A stretch of DNA of 64,000 nucleotides from Halalkalicoccus jeotgali B3. Its GTDB lineage: Archaea > Halobacteriota > Halobacteria > Halobacteriales > Halalkalicoccaceae. Location of the stretch: NCBI RefSeq assembly GCF_000196895.1, contig NC_014298.1:248001-312000 (forward strand). Reading direction: 5' to 3'. Every line of letters starts with the position of its first letter. The stretch's first letter is position 1. This document shows, piece after piece, positions 56,850-64,000 of this stretch. Below the pieces are notes generated by a model that saw only the letters and a program-made list of their open reading frames with translations, ran no database searches and was not told the origin of the DNA. The translations under genes were made by a program, and so were the position numbers.

Positions 56850-57295
56850 GTCTCAACCGACTTTTTCTTTTGATCACTGCTAGTCTCTATTCGTAGACTG
56901 GGCTGTTCAGGCGCTCTCTGGAGTAATGTTTCCGGGCCCCAATCTCTCTGGAAACTAGATAGATATATAACAAGAAGCAACCCAACTTCACAAATAGGGT
57001 TCTTATACAGTACAATTACTAGCGGGTACATCCCGTAAACGGCTGGTGACGGCGCTACCCAGAGACCCGATTAGGAGGTTTCACTCTTGACAATGGCTAT
57101 CCATAGAGAGCGTATCTTAGACAGGTTCCCTACTCGTAGAGTCTCCGTAGGAGTGGACGGACGTCAACAAGCAAACGAGGATATCCGAGTGAGTATAGCA
57201 AAGCACCGTCCGAAAACAGCGTTACACAATAATTGTCTCAGCCCCTGTTTCGGACGCGATTGAATCTCTTGTAATAGTAGTTTAGGAACTATTAT
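56850..57295. other. Intergenic region with a motif shared with 53.9 kb
   Basis: About 450 bases with no gene. At 57014-57046 ATTACTAGCGGGT is followed by AAACGGCTGGT. Both motifs, in the same order but about 40 bases further apart, also occur at 53965-54031, within the inverted-repeat segment. The shared pair suggests both stretches descend from one mobile-element end. The remaining DNA looks non-coding. Confidence 0.4.
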
Positions 57296-57302
57296 TTATA
57301 TC
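57296..57302 (+). promoter_or_regulatory. TATA-like box of the GH97 gene
   Basis: TTTATAT lies about 23 bases before the ATG at 57322, in an AT-rich run (ATTATTTATATCTATTATAA). The distance favours a leaderless transcript. Confidence 0.45.
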
Positions 57303-57321
57303 TATTATAAATTGATTATAC

Positions 57322-60300
57322 ATGCCGCATGATTCAGATAGTATGGAAAAGGCAGGAGCAGACAGAGACGCGCGAGAAATCACAGCACTCGGTCGCCGGG
57401 GCTTTTTAGGTGGCGTTACCGGATTGATGGCTGCCGCAGCGTACACGGTAGGTGTACCTGAGGCTGTGTCCGGACAGATAGCGAACGACGAGGACGACAA
57501 TGTACAGACCGTCGCGTCGCCTGATGGGAGCATTGAAGTAACAGTTGACCTTGCCGATGGGAAACCGACGTATACGGTGACGTTTGATGGGACGACCTAC
57601 GTCGACGTGTCATCGCTCGGATTCGACTTCCAGAACCAGTCGACATTCGGTGTGGCGGCCGACGGGTCTTACGGTGCCGCAGTTACTGTTACGGGCAGTG
57701 AGAGTGGCGTGGAGTCGGAGCGTTGGGACCCCGTCTGGGACCAGTACGACAGCGTTGCTGAGGAATTTAACTATCTGCGCCTCGGCCTCGAAGAGACGGC
57801 GAGTCCGAACCGATCGGCGAACCTCGAACTCCGCGTGTTCGACGATGGCCTCGGCTTTCGATTCGCGTTCGACGACGATTTCGCCGCCAACAGCGATAAG
57901 ACCGTTATCACGTCCGAGAACACGCAGTTCAATTTCGCGGATGATTACACGGCGTGGTGGATTCGAAATGAGTTCGTCAACCCCCGTTTCGAACAGGAGT
58001 ACGAGAAGACCGATCTCAGCGACGTCCCCGCTGGGACGCGGTCGATTCGGCCGAACGAAAATACGATTCGAAATGGCGCACACACGCCATTCACGGTCAA
58101 GGCCGGTGAGGATGCCTATCTAAGCGTCCACGAGGCTGATCTCACAGACTACGCGACCATGTCGCTCGCGCCACAGTCCGACGACGGCGGGACCGACTTC
58201 ACTGCCGAACTTGCCCCCCTACCCGACGGGACAAAGGTTGTCACCGAAGCGCCGACCGCAACGCCGTGGCGGACGATACAGGTAACGCGGACACCCGGAG
58301 AGCTCGCAGAGTCGTCACTGATTCCGCTGCTCAACGACGACCTCGATGAGTCGGTTCTCCCGACCGTCGCCGGCGAACCCGATACGAGTTGGATTACACC
58401 GCGAAAGTACGTCGGCATCTGGTGGACGATGATCGCGGGCAACGCCCACTGGGAATACAAATCCGACGCCGAAATCGAAGCCAATGGGAACGACCCAGCG
58501 GCGTACATCCACGGCGCACGCACCGAGCGGATGAAACGCTACATGTCCTTCGCCAGCCAGAACGGCGTCGACAGTGTCCTTGTCGAGGGATGGAACGAAG
58601 GGTGGGACAGCTACCCGGGCTCCGGAGCGACGATGGATTTCGATCAATCCTACCCTGACTTCAGTTTGACCGAGGTCACGGACTATGGCCAGTCGCTTGA
58701 CCTGGCAGTAGAGATGACCGCACACAACGAGACAGGCGGGAACCTCGGCAACTACGAGGAGCAGATTCTCGATGACGATATCTTCCAGTATTACGAGGAC
58801 AACGAGATTCGCACGATCAAGAACGGCTACGTCTCCGACGCAGGTCTGATTCACGAAAGTCCCGACAATTCGCCGACCATCAATCATCACTGTCAGATCG
58901 CGGTTAACCACCACGAACTGGTCGCCCGCGAAGCGGCGGGCAACCGACAGTTACTCGAACGGCACGAGGCTGATAAACCGACTGGCAAGCGTCGGACCTA
59001 CCCAAACCTGGCGGCTACAGAGACGGTGAAAGCACAGGAATTCGACGGTTTCAACGCCCTTGCGTCCGATCTCGGTCCCGACCATCATGTCGAATTGCCG
59101 TTCACGCGGATGCTGGCCGGCCCAACGAGCTTTCAGCCCGGCATTTTCGACATCACATTCAACGACGACACTGGCGGCCAAATTCAGACGACACTCGCGA
59201 AGCAACTCGCCATGTACCCGACTTACAACGCCGGGATACAGATGGCCGCCGACCGCGTCGAGGCGTACATCAACCCCGAACTGGGCGTTGGCGAACTCGT
59301 CCAAGCGGCGGCCGGCAATCTCGATGGGATGATAACGGCCGACAACTGGCGGAACGCCTTCGGTACCAACTACGTCGCAGTCGATCCGAGTCGCGTCCCA
59401 TCCGGCGCTTCGGTATCATTCACGGTTACGGACGTCCCTACCGACGGAACGTACGATCTTCATCTGCGCTACGCGAGCGACGCCGAGCAGAACGCGAATA
59501 GTGTAATCGAGGCCGGAGAGACCGGAGCAACCCTTCGAGTGAACGACTCGACGGACTCCATCGAACTTCCCTTTACGGAGTACTGGGACGACTGGCAGGT
59601 GTTCACCGTTGCTGTCGAGCTTACGGAAGGCGAGAACACCGTCGCCGTCGAACTACACTATGACGACTCCGATGGCACCTTTACCGGCGATGTCGGCGGG
59701 TTCAACCTCAACACGATCGCCGTCACCGAGCAGGGCGAAGCGTCACCGATTCCGAGCGAGTACGCCGACTACACGCCCGAAAACGAGAACTTCGAGACGG
59801 AGCCCGAGTTTGACTTCCTCAAAGCGATTCCAGCCGGCGGCTGGGACGATACGTGCGTTCTGGACGCCCAGATTGGCGAGTATACCGTTACGGCGCGTAA
59901 ATCCGGCGAGGAGTGGTTCGTCGGCACGATGACCGGCGAGCGCGGGCGTGCGCTCGACATCCCCCTCGATTTCCTCGCGCCAGGCCGAGGGAACAAGCAT
60001 GCGAACAAAAACGGCACGCCCGCGAATAGCTCGAACGTCCCGCGAGGACCGAAATACGTTGCAGAGATGTACAGCGACGGTATCGACGCGTCACTCACCG
60101 GCGAGCCGACAGACGTTCGAATCGACGAGGCTATCGTCGATCCAAGCACGACACTGCTTGCGTCGGCCGTGGCCAGCGGCGGGCAGGCGATTCGTCTCCG
60201 GAAGGCCCGCGGCCGCGAACGCGCCGAACTTCCCGAGTACAACCGACCCGAACAGGAGTACGACGCCATCTCCCTCCCGGAACAGACCTACGTGACCTTC

Positions 60301-61107
60301 CCCTTCGACGTGGAGATAACCGGCTCTCACACCGGTCAGTTCATTGGCGGCGAGGAGTTGAACGTCTACGCTGACGGCGAACAAGTAGATACCGTCCTCG
60401 TTCGGTTCTCGGAGACACAAGAGACGGACAGCTTTAGTCTCACCTTCGACGAAGCCGGCGAGTACGAAATTACCGTCGGTCGGACACTCGAAGACGCCCT
60501 CCCAGCACAGACCATCAGTATCGAGGATCCCTACGCTGCCGAGCTCCCAGAGCAGTATTCGACGTTCGCGTCGGCACCTGCCGAGTTCGGCCGTATCGAC
60601 GACCGACTTCTTATCAACGCCGCCGGCGAGGACATCGAGACCTACGCCGACGAGTACGGAACCATTTACGTGGACGATGGACTCGGCGAGAGCGGTACGG
60701 TCACGGCGGAGATTCTCGACCAAGAAAACACCGATCCGTACGCCAAGGTGGGTATCATGGTGCGAAACGACATTACCGGTGCCAGCGAATCCCCTGGTTA
60801 CCTGTTGATAGCGACCTCACCGCTGCTTGGGCCGTTTATGCACGTCGATACCGACGCGAGCGGCCGCGTGGACCAGTTCATTGGTTCGGAGGTGTCCTAC
60901 AGCTTCCCGACGCACCTCCAACTCGAAAAGGAGGGTACGACGTTCACGGGACTGGCGAGCGTCGACGGCGGGTCGACGTTCACCGAGATCAGCACCGTCG
61001 ACGTCTCATCGGCGGCCGAGGTACAGGACGCTGGGATGTTCGCCCTCTCACACAACGTAGGCGAGAAGAGCAGAGTGGCATTCGGCGACTTTGAAATCAC
61101 GGAGTGA
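57322..61107 (+). CDS. Tat-exported GH97 family glycoside hydrolase with extra modules
   Basis: This 1261-residue protein has a twin-arginine signal GRRGFLGG at 24-31. Its GH97 domain shows SPDGSIEVTVDL, RKYVGIWWTMIAG, VDSVLVEGWNEGWDSYPGSG, GKRRTYPNLAATETVKAQEF and LPFTRMLAGPTSFQPGIFD. GH97 enzymes are Ca2+-dependent alpha-glucosidases or alpha-galactosidases (SusB is the known example). A CBM6/35-like sandwich (about 690-810) is spliced between the catalytic barrel and the GH97 C-terminal domain (IPAGGWDDTCVLDAQIGEYT). Beyond about 950 two more beta-sandwich regions follow, one CBM-like (YVTFPFDVEITGSHTG) and one DUF1349/LamG-like (YAKVGIMVRNDITGASES). SusB is about 720 residues, so this is much longer. 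Confidence 0.88.
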   Translation: MPHDSDSMEKAGADRDAREITALGRRGFLGGVTGLMAAAAYTVGVPEAVSGQIANDEDDNVQTVASPDGSIEVTVDLADGKPTYTVTFDGTTYVDVSSLGFDFQNQSTFGVAADGSYGAAVTVTGSESGVESERWDPVWDQYDSVAEEFNYLRLGLEETASPNRSANLELRVFDDGLGFRFAFDDDFAANSDKTVITSENTQFNFADDYTAWWIRNEFVNPRFEQEYEKTDLSDVPAGTRSIRPNENTIRNGAHTPFTVKAGEDAYLSVHEADLTDYATMSLAPQSDDGGTDFTAELAPLPDGTKVVTEAPTATPWRTIQVTRTPGELAESSLIPLLNDDLDESVLPTVAGEPDTSWITPRKYVGIWWTMIAGNAHWEYKSDAEIEANGNDPAAYIHGARTERMKRYMSFASQNGVDSVLVEGWNEGWDSYPGSGATMDFDQSYPDFSLTEVTDYGQSLDLAVEMTAHNETGGNLGNYEEQILDDDIFQYYEDNEIRTIKNGYVSDAGLIHESPDNSPTINHHCQIAVNHHELVAREAAGNRQLLERHEADKPTGKRRTYPNLAATETVKAQEFDGFNALASDLGPDHHVELPFTRMLAGPTSFQPGIFDITFNDDTGGQIQTTLAKQLAMYPTYNAGIQMAADRVEAYINPELGVGELVQAAAGNLDGMITADNWRNAFGTNYVAVDPSRVPSGASVSFTVTDVPTDGTYDLHLRYASDAEQNANSVIEAGETGATLRVNDSTDSIELPFTEYWDDWQVFTVAVELTEGENTVAVELHYDDSDGTFTGDVGGFNLNTIAVTEQGEASPIPSEYADYTPENENFETEPEFDFLKAIPAGGWDDTCVLDAQIGEYTVTARKSGEEWFVGTMTGERGRALDIPLDFLAPGRGNKHANKNGTPANSSNVPRGPKYVAEMYSDGIDASLTGEPTDVRIDEAIVDPSTTLLASAVASGGQAIRLRKARGRERAELPEYNRPEQEYDAISLPEQTYVTFPFDVEITGSHTGQFIGGEELNVYADGEQVDTVLVRFSETQETDSFSLTFDEAGEYEITVGRTLEDALPAQTISIEDPYAAELPEQYSTFASAPAEFGRIDDRLLINAAGEDIETYADEYGTIYVDDGLGESGTVTAEILDQENTDPYAKVGIMVRNDITGASESPGYLLIATSPLLGPFMHVDTDASGRVDQFIGSEVSYSFPTHLQLEKEGTTFTGLASVDGGSTFTEISTVDVSSAAEVQDAGMFALSHNVGEKSRVAFGDFEITE

Positions 61108-61656
61108 TCACGACAGCGGTACTCCCCCATCCGGGCAAGAGACGTTCACCCAGCGACATCGAGTGTGATCTCCAGCGCCTCCTAGCCTTCGATGATGGTG
61201 TTGATCCCGCCGGACGTCTTTTTAGAATTGTTTGAGAAGAAAAAATGACGGTCGTACTATTAGACAAACTCATGATTTCCGAGCGGACGGTTTATGAGAC
61301 AAATTGTACCGGTGACAACAACTGTCAGCAATGCAGCGATTACACTGGTATAGCACAGCGCCGGTATGCAACCGAATTAGGGAATTGATTCTCTAAAACG
61401 CGACAGAGGTGTCTCCACATTTTCCACCGCGATACACACCTGTCTGTGGGTTTGCCAGGACTATCGTTATCGCTCTTCGTGATGTCTAGGTGTCTTCAGG
61501 CGCGGGAGGAGGTCGATAGCTGACTTGCAGGCGGATAAGGCCCTATCCTCAACGAGTGCAGTCGAAGGGAGCACGAGTAGAGAGGAGGTTCATCCGTCGG
61601 TATCGTCTGCATCGGTGAAATTGGCAGGCTCACTCTCTGTAGAACAACGGGAGGAG
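61108..61656. other. Intergenic region, one weak small ORF
   Basis: About 550 bases. On the minus strand 61574-61467 reads MLPSTALVEDRALSACKSAI then DLLPRLKTPRHHEER from a GTG, 35 codons with coding-like composition and a charged end. It could be the tail of a lost gene. Nothing else was recognised. Confidence 0.3.
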
Positions 61657-61827
61657 TCACTCGTTCTCGAGTGCTGCGTAGATTTCGGCGTGTCGGCGTC
61701 CGTCAAGTTTCCCCATCTTGAGGGCGATCTCGTGGCGTTTCTCGTCGCTCTCGGCCGACTGATACCGCTCGTACAGCTGGCGGACTTCGTCGTCGACCGT
61801 CGCCGAAGAATCGGTGCTGGACGCCAT
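61657..61827 (-). CDS. Small acidic protein downstream of Doc toxin, possible antitoxin
   Basis: Fifty-six residues: MASSTDSSATVDDEVRQLYE, RYQSAESDEKRHEIALKMGK, LDGRRHAEIYAALENE. It is a charged, helical protein that starts 33 bases after the end of the Doc-like gene and is probably co-transcribed. Classical phd-doc has antitoxin first; here the small partner comes second. Antitoxin function is inferred from position and charge only. Confidence 0.5.
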   Translation of the reverse strand: MASSTDSSATVDDEVRQLYERYQSAESDEKRHEIALKMGKLDGRRHAEIYAALENE

Positions 61828-61860
61828 CTCTGTATCGAACGTACTCAGTGCGGCCCTTTA

Positions 61861-62265
61861 TCAGTTGCGCCGAGCACACGCTCGGAAGTAGATAACTGCC
61901 GTCTCGATATCGACCGCGGCTTCGTCCGTCGCAAAGCGGTGCAGTAAGGCACGAACTTCGTCGCCGTATTCGAATGTCTGTCCGTTCACCATATAGAAAA
62001 CGACCACCGTTCGGAGTGCAGTTCGCTTGTTTCCATCGACGAACGGATGATCCACGACGAGGAGTCGCATGAGATGGACCGCCTTCTCGTGGAGTGTCTG
62101 CGGCACTTCACTGAAGTACCCCTCCGAAACGTACTGAAGTGCGGACTCGATCGCGTCCTCCGATCGAACTCCTGATTCCGTGTTGTCGCCTTCCTCGACA
62201 ATCTGCTCGTGGAGATCGAGGATGAGTTCGACGGAGGGATACGCGATGTCGTCAGCCACATTCAC
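61861..62265 (-). CDS. doc: Doc-like (Fic family) toxin
   Basis: This 134-residue protein starts with GTG at 62265; an in-frame TAA is six bases upstream. The Fic/Doc catalytic loop HPFVDGNKRTA is at 73-83, as in Doc (H-x-F-x-x-x-N-K-R-T). The N-terminal IAYPSVELILDLHEQIVEEG and EDAIESALQYVSEGYFSEV complete the family pattern. Doc phosphorylates elongation factor Tu and stops translation; in archaea the target may be EF-1alpha (inference). No antitoxin lies upstream; the small ORF after it is a candidate. Confidence 0.85.
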   Translation of the reverse strand: MNVADDIAYPSVELILDLHEQIVEEGDNTESGVRSEDAIESALQYVSEGYFSEVPQTLHEKAVHLMRLLVVDHPFVDGNKRTALRTVVVFYMVNGQTFEYGDEVRALLHRFATDEAAVDIETAVIYFRACARRN

Positions 62266-62297
62266 GGCTTACTCGCGCTCTCCGATAATCATGCTGA

Positions 62298-62528
62298 TCT
62301 CTCCGACAGGGTGAACAGAACATCCGCCTCTGCCCGCACTGTAACGTCCAGGTCGGGATGAGCGCGTGGCCCCAACACGTCCGGGCGTGTACGAGTGATC
62401 CGACCGACGCCGCCCAAGAGACCGATCCCGACGGCGACCCCGCGATCACCAACAGGGACACCCACCGCGCGACGAGCCCGGCTACACGCACGGGTGTTCG
62501 TACACAGCTCCACCAGCCCCAGGAGTAA
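62298..62528 (+). CDS. C2HC zinc-finger protein, start missing
   Basis: Seventy-six codons are open from just after a TGA to a TAA. The core LCPHCNVQVGMSAWPQHVRAC has CxxC then HxxxC, a zinc-finger pattern, followed by a disordered Asp/Thr-rich tail. No ATG, GTG or TTG lies before the finger, so the 5' end is lost or the gene is broken. The opposite strand has a longer frame, but the finger makes this strand more likely. A coiled-coil relic follows at 62702. Confidence 0.45.
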   Translation, partial: SLRQGEQNIRLCPHCNVQVGMSAWPQHVRACTSDPTDAAQETDPDGDPAITNRDTHRATSPATRTGVRTQLHQPQE

Positions 62529-62701
62529 CCCGCGCCAGCAATGGGCGGGTTCTCTCACAGCGCCAGCGTTGTGCGCCCATCGAGAACCCTGCCTCTCCCA
62601 GTCCGCAGTAAGAGTGTAGTCACCCCGCTGAGCCACGCCGCCGAATCGTTCGCGAGCCCCGAGACGGGCACCACGATCGTCTCACCATCATCCTGTTTCC
62701 A

Positions 62702-62866
62702 ATGACCGACAGTAGTACGACCGAGAGCACCGCCACCGACCAGCCCGCGACACCTGATGAGCCATCTCTCGAATCCGTCTCCGAACAACTCGAGACACTC
62801 ACCGATCGCGTCGAGGAACTCGAAGCCGAAATCGAACGCAAAGATGATCGCTCTCAAGAGCGATAG
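62702..62866 (+). pseudogene. Truncated copy of the coiled-coil plasmid-type gene
   Basis: Fifty-four codons from MTDSSTTESTATDQPATPDE to ERKDDRSQER and TAG. Start context and the coil SEQLETLTDRVEELEAEIER align with the N-terminus of the gene at 53098 (NHVATLTERVDELETKYEQE). The remaining 190 residues are missing. It may be a relic or a short stand-alone coiled coil. Confidence 0.6.
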
Positions 62867-62915
62867 TAATTAGCGATTAGTAGGCTGCAATGGTAGGTAA
62901 CACTGACTGAGATTG

Positions 62916-64000
62916 ATGAGCACAAAGGAACCACTAGCAGGTGATTCGGGTGGTGCGACTCCGATGCCAGAGCAGGACGTCACCCCACTAGAGCTGTTTT
63001 TCGATCTGGTGTTCGTGTTTGCATTTACGCAGGTCACAGGATTTCTCGTCGACCATCTCACCTGGACCGGTATGATACGCGGTGCGGCGTTGTTCGCAGC
63101 GTTGTGGTGGGCATGGGTCACCTATTCATGGCTCACTGGTGCCGTTCCTGCTGAAGAACGACTCCCCGCGCGGCTAGTGATCCTCACTGCAATGAGTGCG
63201 ATGCTTATCGTCGCACTTGCCGTTCCTGATGCGTTCGGTGATGATGGCGTACTCTTCGGCGTCGCCTACTTTGTCGTTCGGGCGCTACACGTCGTTCTCT
63301 ATGCTGTTGCAACCCCACCTGAGACGCGCGATGCAGTCCTCCGGGCTGCACCCGGATTTCTCGGCGGGCCGGCGCTTCTCGTCGTCGCTGGTTTGTTCGA
63401 TGGTCCTCTTGCAGGCGGTCTCTGGATCGCAGCACTCGCGATCGACTATGGGATTGTGTTCGTTCGGGGTGTCGAGGGATTTCACGTCAATGTGGGTCAT
63501 TTCGTCGAGCGACATCGGCTCGTCCTGATTATCGCCCTGGGCGAGTCGCTTATAGCGATCGGCGTCGGCGCGGAAGAGCTCCTCCTCAGCACCGATGTGG
63601 TCCTCGCAGCCCTGTTTGGCATCGCCCTCATTATCGCGCTCTGGTGGCTTTACTTCGACTACGTCGTCCTCGCTGCAGAGCAAACCCTCGCCGCGGCCAG
63701 CGGCCATGATCAAACACGGATGGCACGCGATTCATACAGCTACATTCACCTCTTGATGGTGGGGAGTATCATTTTCATCGCGCTCGGTATCGAGCAGACG
63801 GTCGCTCATGTCAGTGAACCGCTTGGGACAGTCGCTGCGGCCGCTCTCTTTGGGGGCGCTGCCCTCTATCTACTCGGGCATAACGCCTTCCGATATCGTG
63901 ATCACGGGAATATTAGCCTCGAACGGCTCGTCGTGACGATCATTACCCTCATGTTACTCCCCGTCGCAGTGCGGGTGCCCGCCATCGTCGCCCTTGGAGG
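62916..64000 (+). CDS. LtrA family membrane protein (low temperature requirement A), partial
   Basis: At least 361 residues, cut by the right edge. It starts MSTKEPLAGDSGGATPMPEQ, and the LtrA opening VTPLELFFDLVFVFAFTQVT is clear. Further hallmarks are ALWWAWVTYSWLTG, HFVERHRLVLIIALGESLIA and LWWLYFDYV. About ten hydrophobic helices are visible. The function of LtrA is unknown in general; the name comes from a cold-sensitive Listeria mutant. ATG at 62916 is chosen. The gene starts 49 bases after a truncated coiled-coil gene. Confidence 0.88.
   Translation, partial: MSTKEPLAGDSGGATPMPEQDVTPLELFFDLVFVFAFTQVTGFLVDHLTWTGMIRGAALFAALWWAWVTYSWLTGAVPAEERLPARLVILTAMSAMLIVALAVPDAFGDDGVLFGVAYFVVRALHVVLYAVATPPETRDAVLRAAPGFLGGPALLVVAGLFDGPLAGGLWIAALAIDYGIVFVRGVEGFHVNVGHFVERHRLVLIIALGESLIAIGVGAEELLLSTDVVLAALFGIALIIALWWLYFDYVVLAAEQTLAAASGHDQTRMARDSYSYIHLLMVGSIIFIALGIEQTVAHVSEPLGTVAAAALFGGAALYLLGHNAFRYRDHGNISLERLVVTIITLMLLPVAVRVPAIVALG

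Noticed and set aside
62289-62636. Minus-strand frame opposite the C2HC finger, ending ADVLFTLSERSA
   Set aside because: It is long and partly plausible, but the plus strand carries an ordered CxxC...HxxxC finger, and Arg/Gly runs dominate the upper part of this frame.
1-64000. tRNA or rRNA genes
   Set aside because: I looked for T-loop and acceptor-stem patterns; hits such as GGGTTCGAATAC at 26894 lie inside coding genes and lack the rest of a cloverleaf.

Overview
The window reads as haloarchaeal DNA. The predicted proteins are acidic and rich in Asp and Glu. Exported proteins carry twin-arginine (Tat) signals, leaders are short or absent behind TATA-like boxes, and several proteins belong to families I know mainly from Halobacteria (HTH-10 regulators, HFX_2341-type CARF regulators, paired small winged-helix genes). 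I found no rRNA, tRNA or replication origin. The high density of gene fragments, inverted repeats and defence genes suggests an accessory region: a chromosomal island or a megaplasmid. I cannot name the genus.

Layout. 1-2.4 kb: a tight minus-strand operon of a phytanoyl-CoA dioxygenase-like enzyme, an Nramp-fold transporter that lacks the canonical metal ligands, and a P-loop ATPase cut by the window edge. 2.5-8.3 kb: a photolyase and a Tat-exported M14 metallocarboxypeptidase, with remnants of a restriction enzyme and of a GH3 glycosidase. 8.4-15.9 kb: small haloarchaeal genes, two copies of a 12-bp inverted-repeat element, broken genes, a GNAT acetyltransferase, a xylose-isomerase-like TIM barrel, an FxLYD lipoprotein and the C-terminal scrap of a family B DNA polymerase. 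15.9-20.5 kb: two divergent Tat-signal amidases and an MhpD-like hydratase.

20.7-31.4 kb is a defence-like block. It holds a two-repeat CRISPR relic overlapping the end of a CARF regulator, an Upf1-like helicase, a truncated restriction enzyme and a three-gene operon (MazG-like pyrophosphohydrolase, PD-(D/E)XK-DUF2075 helicase, endonuclease/exonuclease/phosphatase). An FGGY sugar kinase follows, then a DUF6884/PD-(D/E)XK pair. 31.7-37.9 kb: a large Tat-exported GH2 beta-galactosidase-like enzyme with an inserted jelly-roll domain, an HTH-10 regulator and an MBL-fold hydrolase.

38-52.8 kb is a second nuclease/helicase block on the minus strand. It contains a YDG-HNH endonuclease broken by one in-frame stop, a giant DUF4011-helicase-nuclease protein, an AddB/AddA-type pair and a NucS-like nuclease. 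53-64 kb: a plasmid-type coiled-coil gene, a 210-bp segment bounded by 16-bp inverted repeats, a penicillin-acylase-family enzyme, a GH97 glycosidase, a Doc toxin with a small partner ORF, a C2HC finger ORF and the start of an LtrA-family membrane protein.

Together the genes describe a heterotroph that exports glycosidases, amidases and peptidases, and whose accessory DNA holds layered defence systems, several of them decayed. The best candidate for an undescribed system is the MazG/DUF2075-nuclease/EEP operon at 24.4-27.8 kb.
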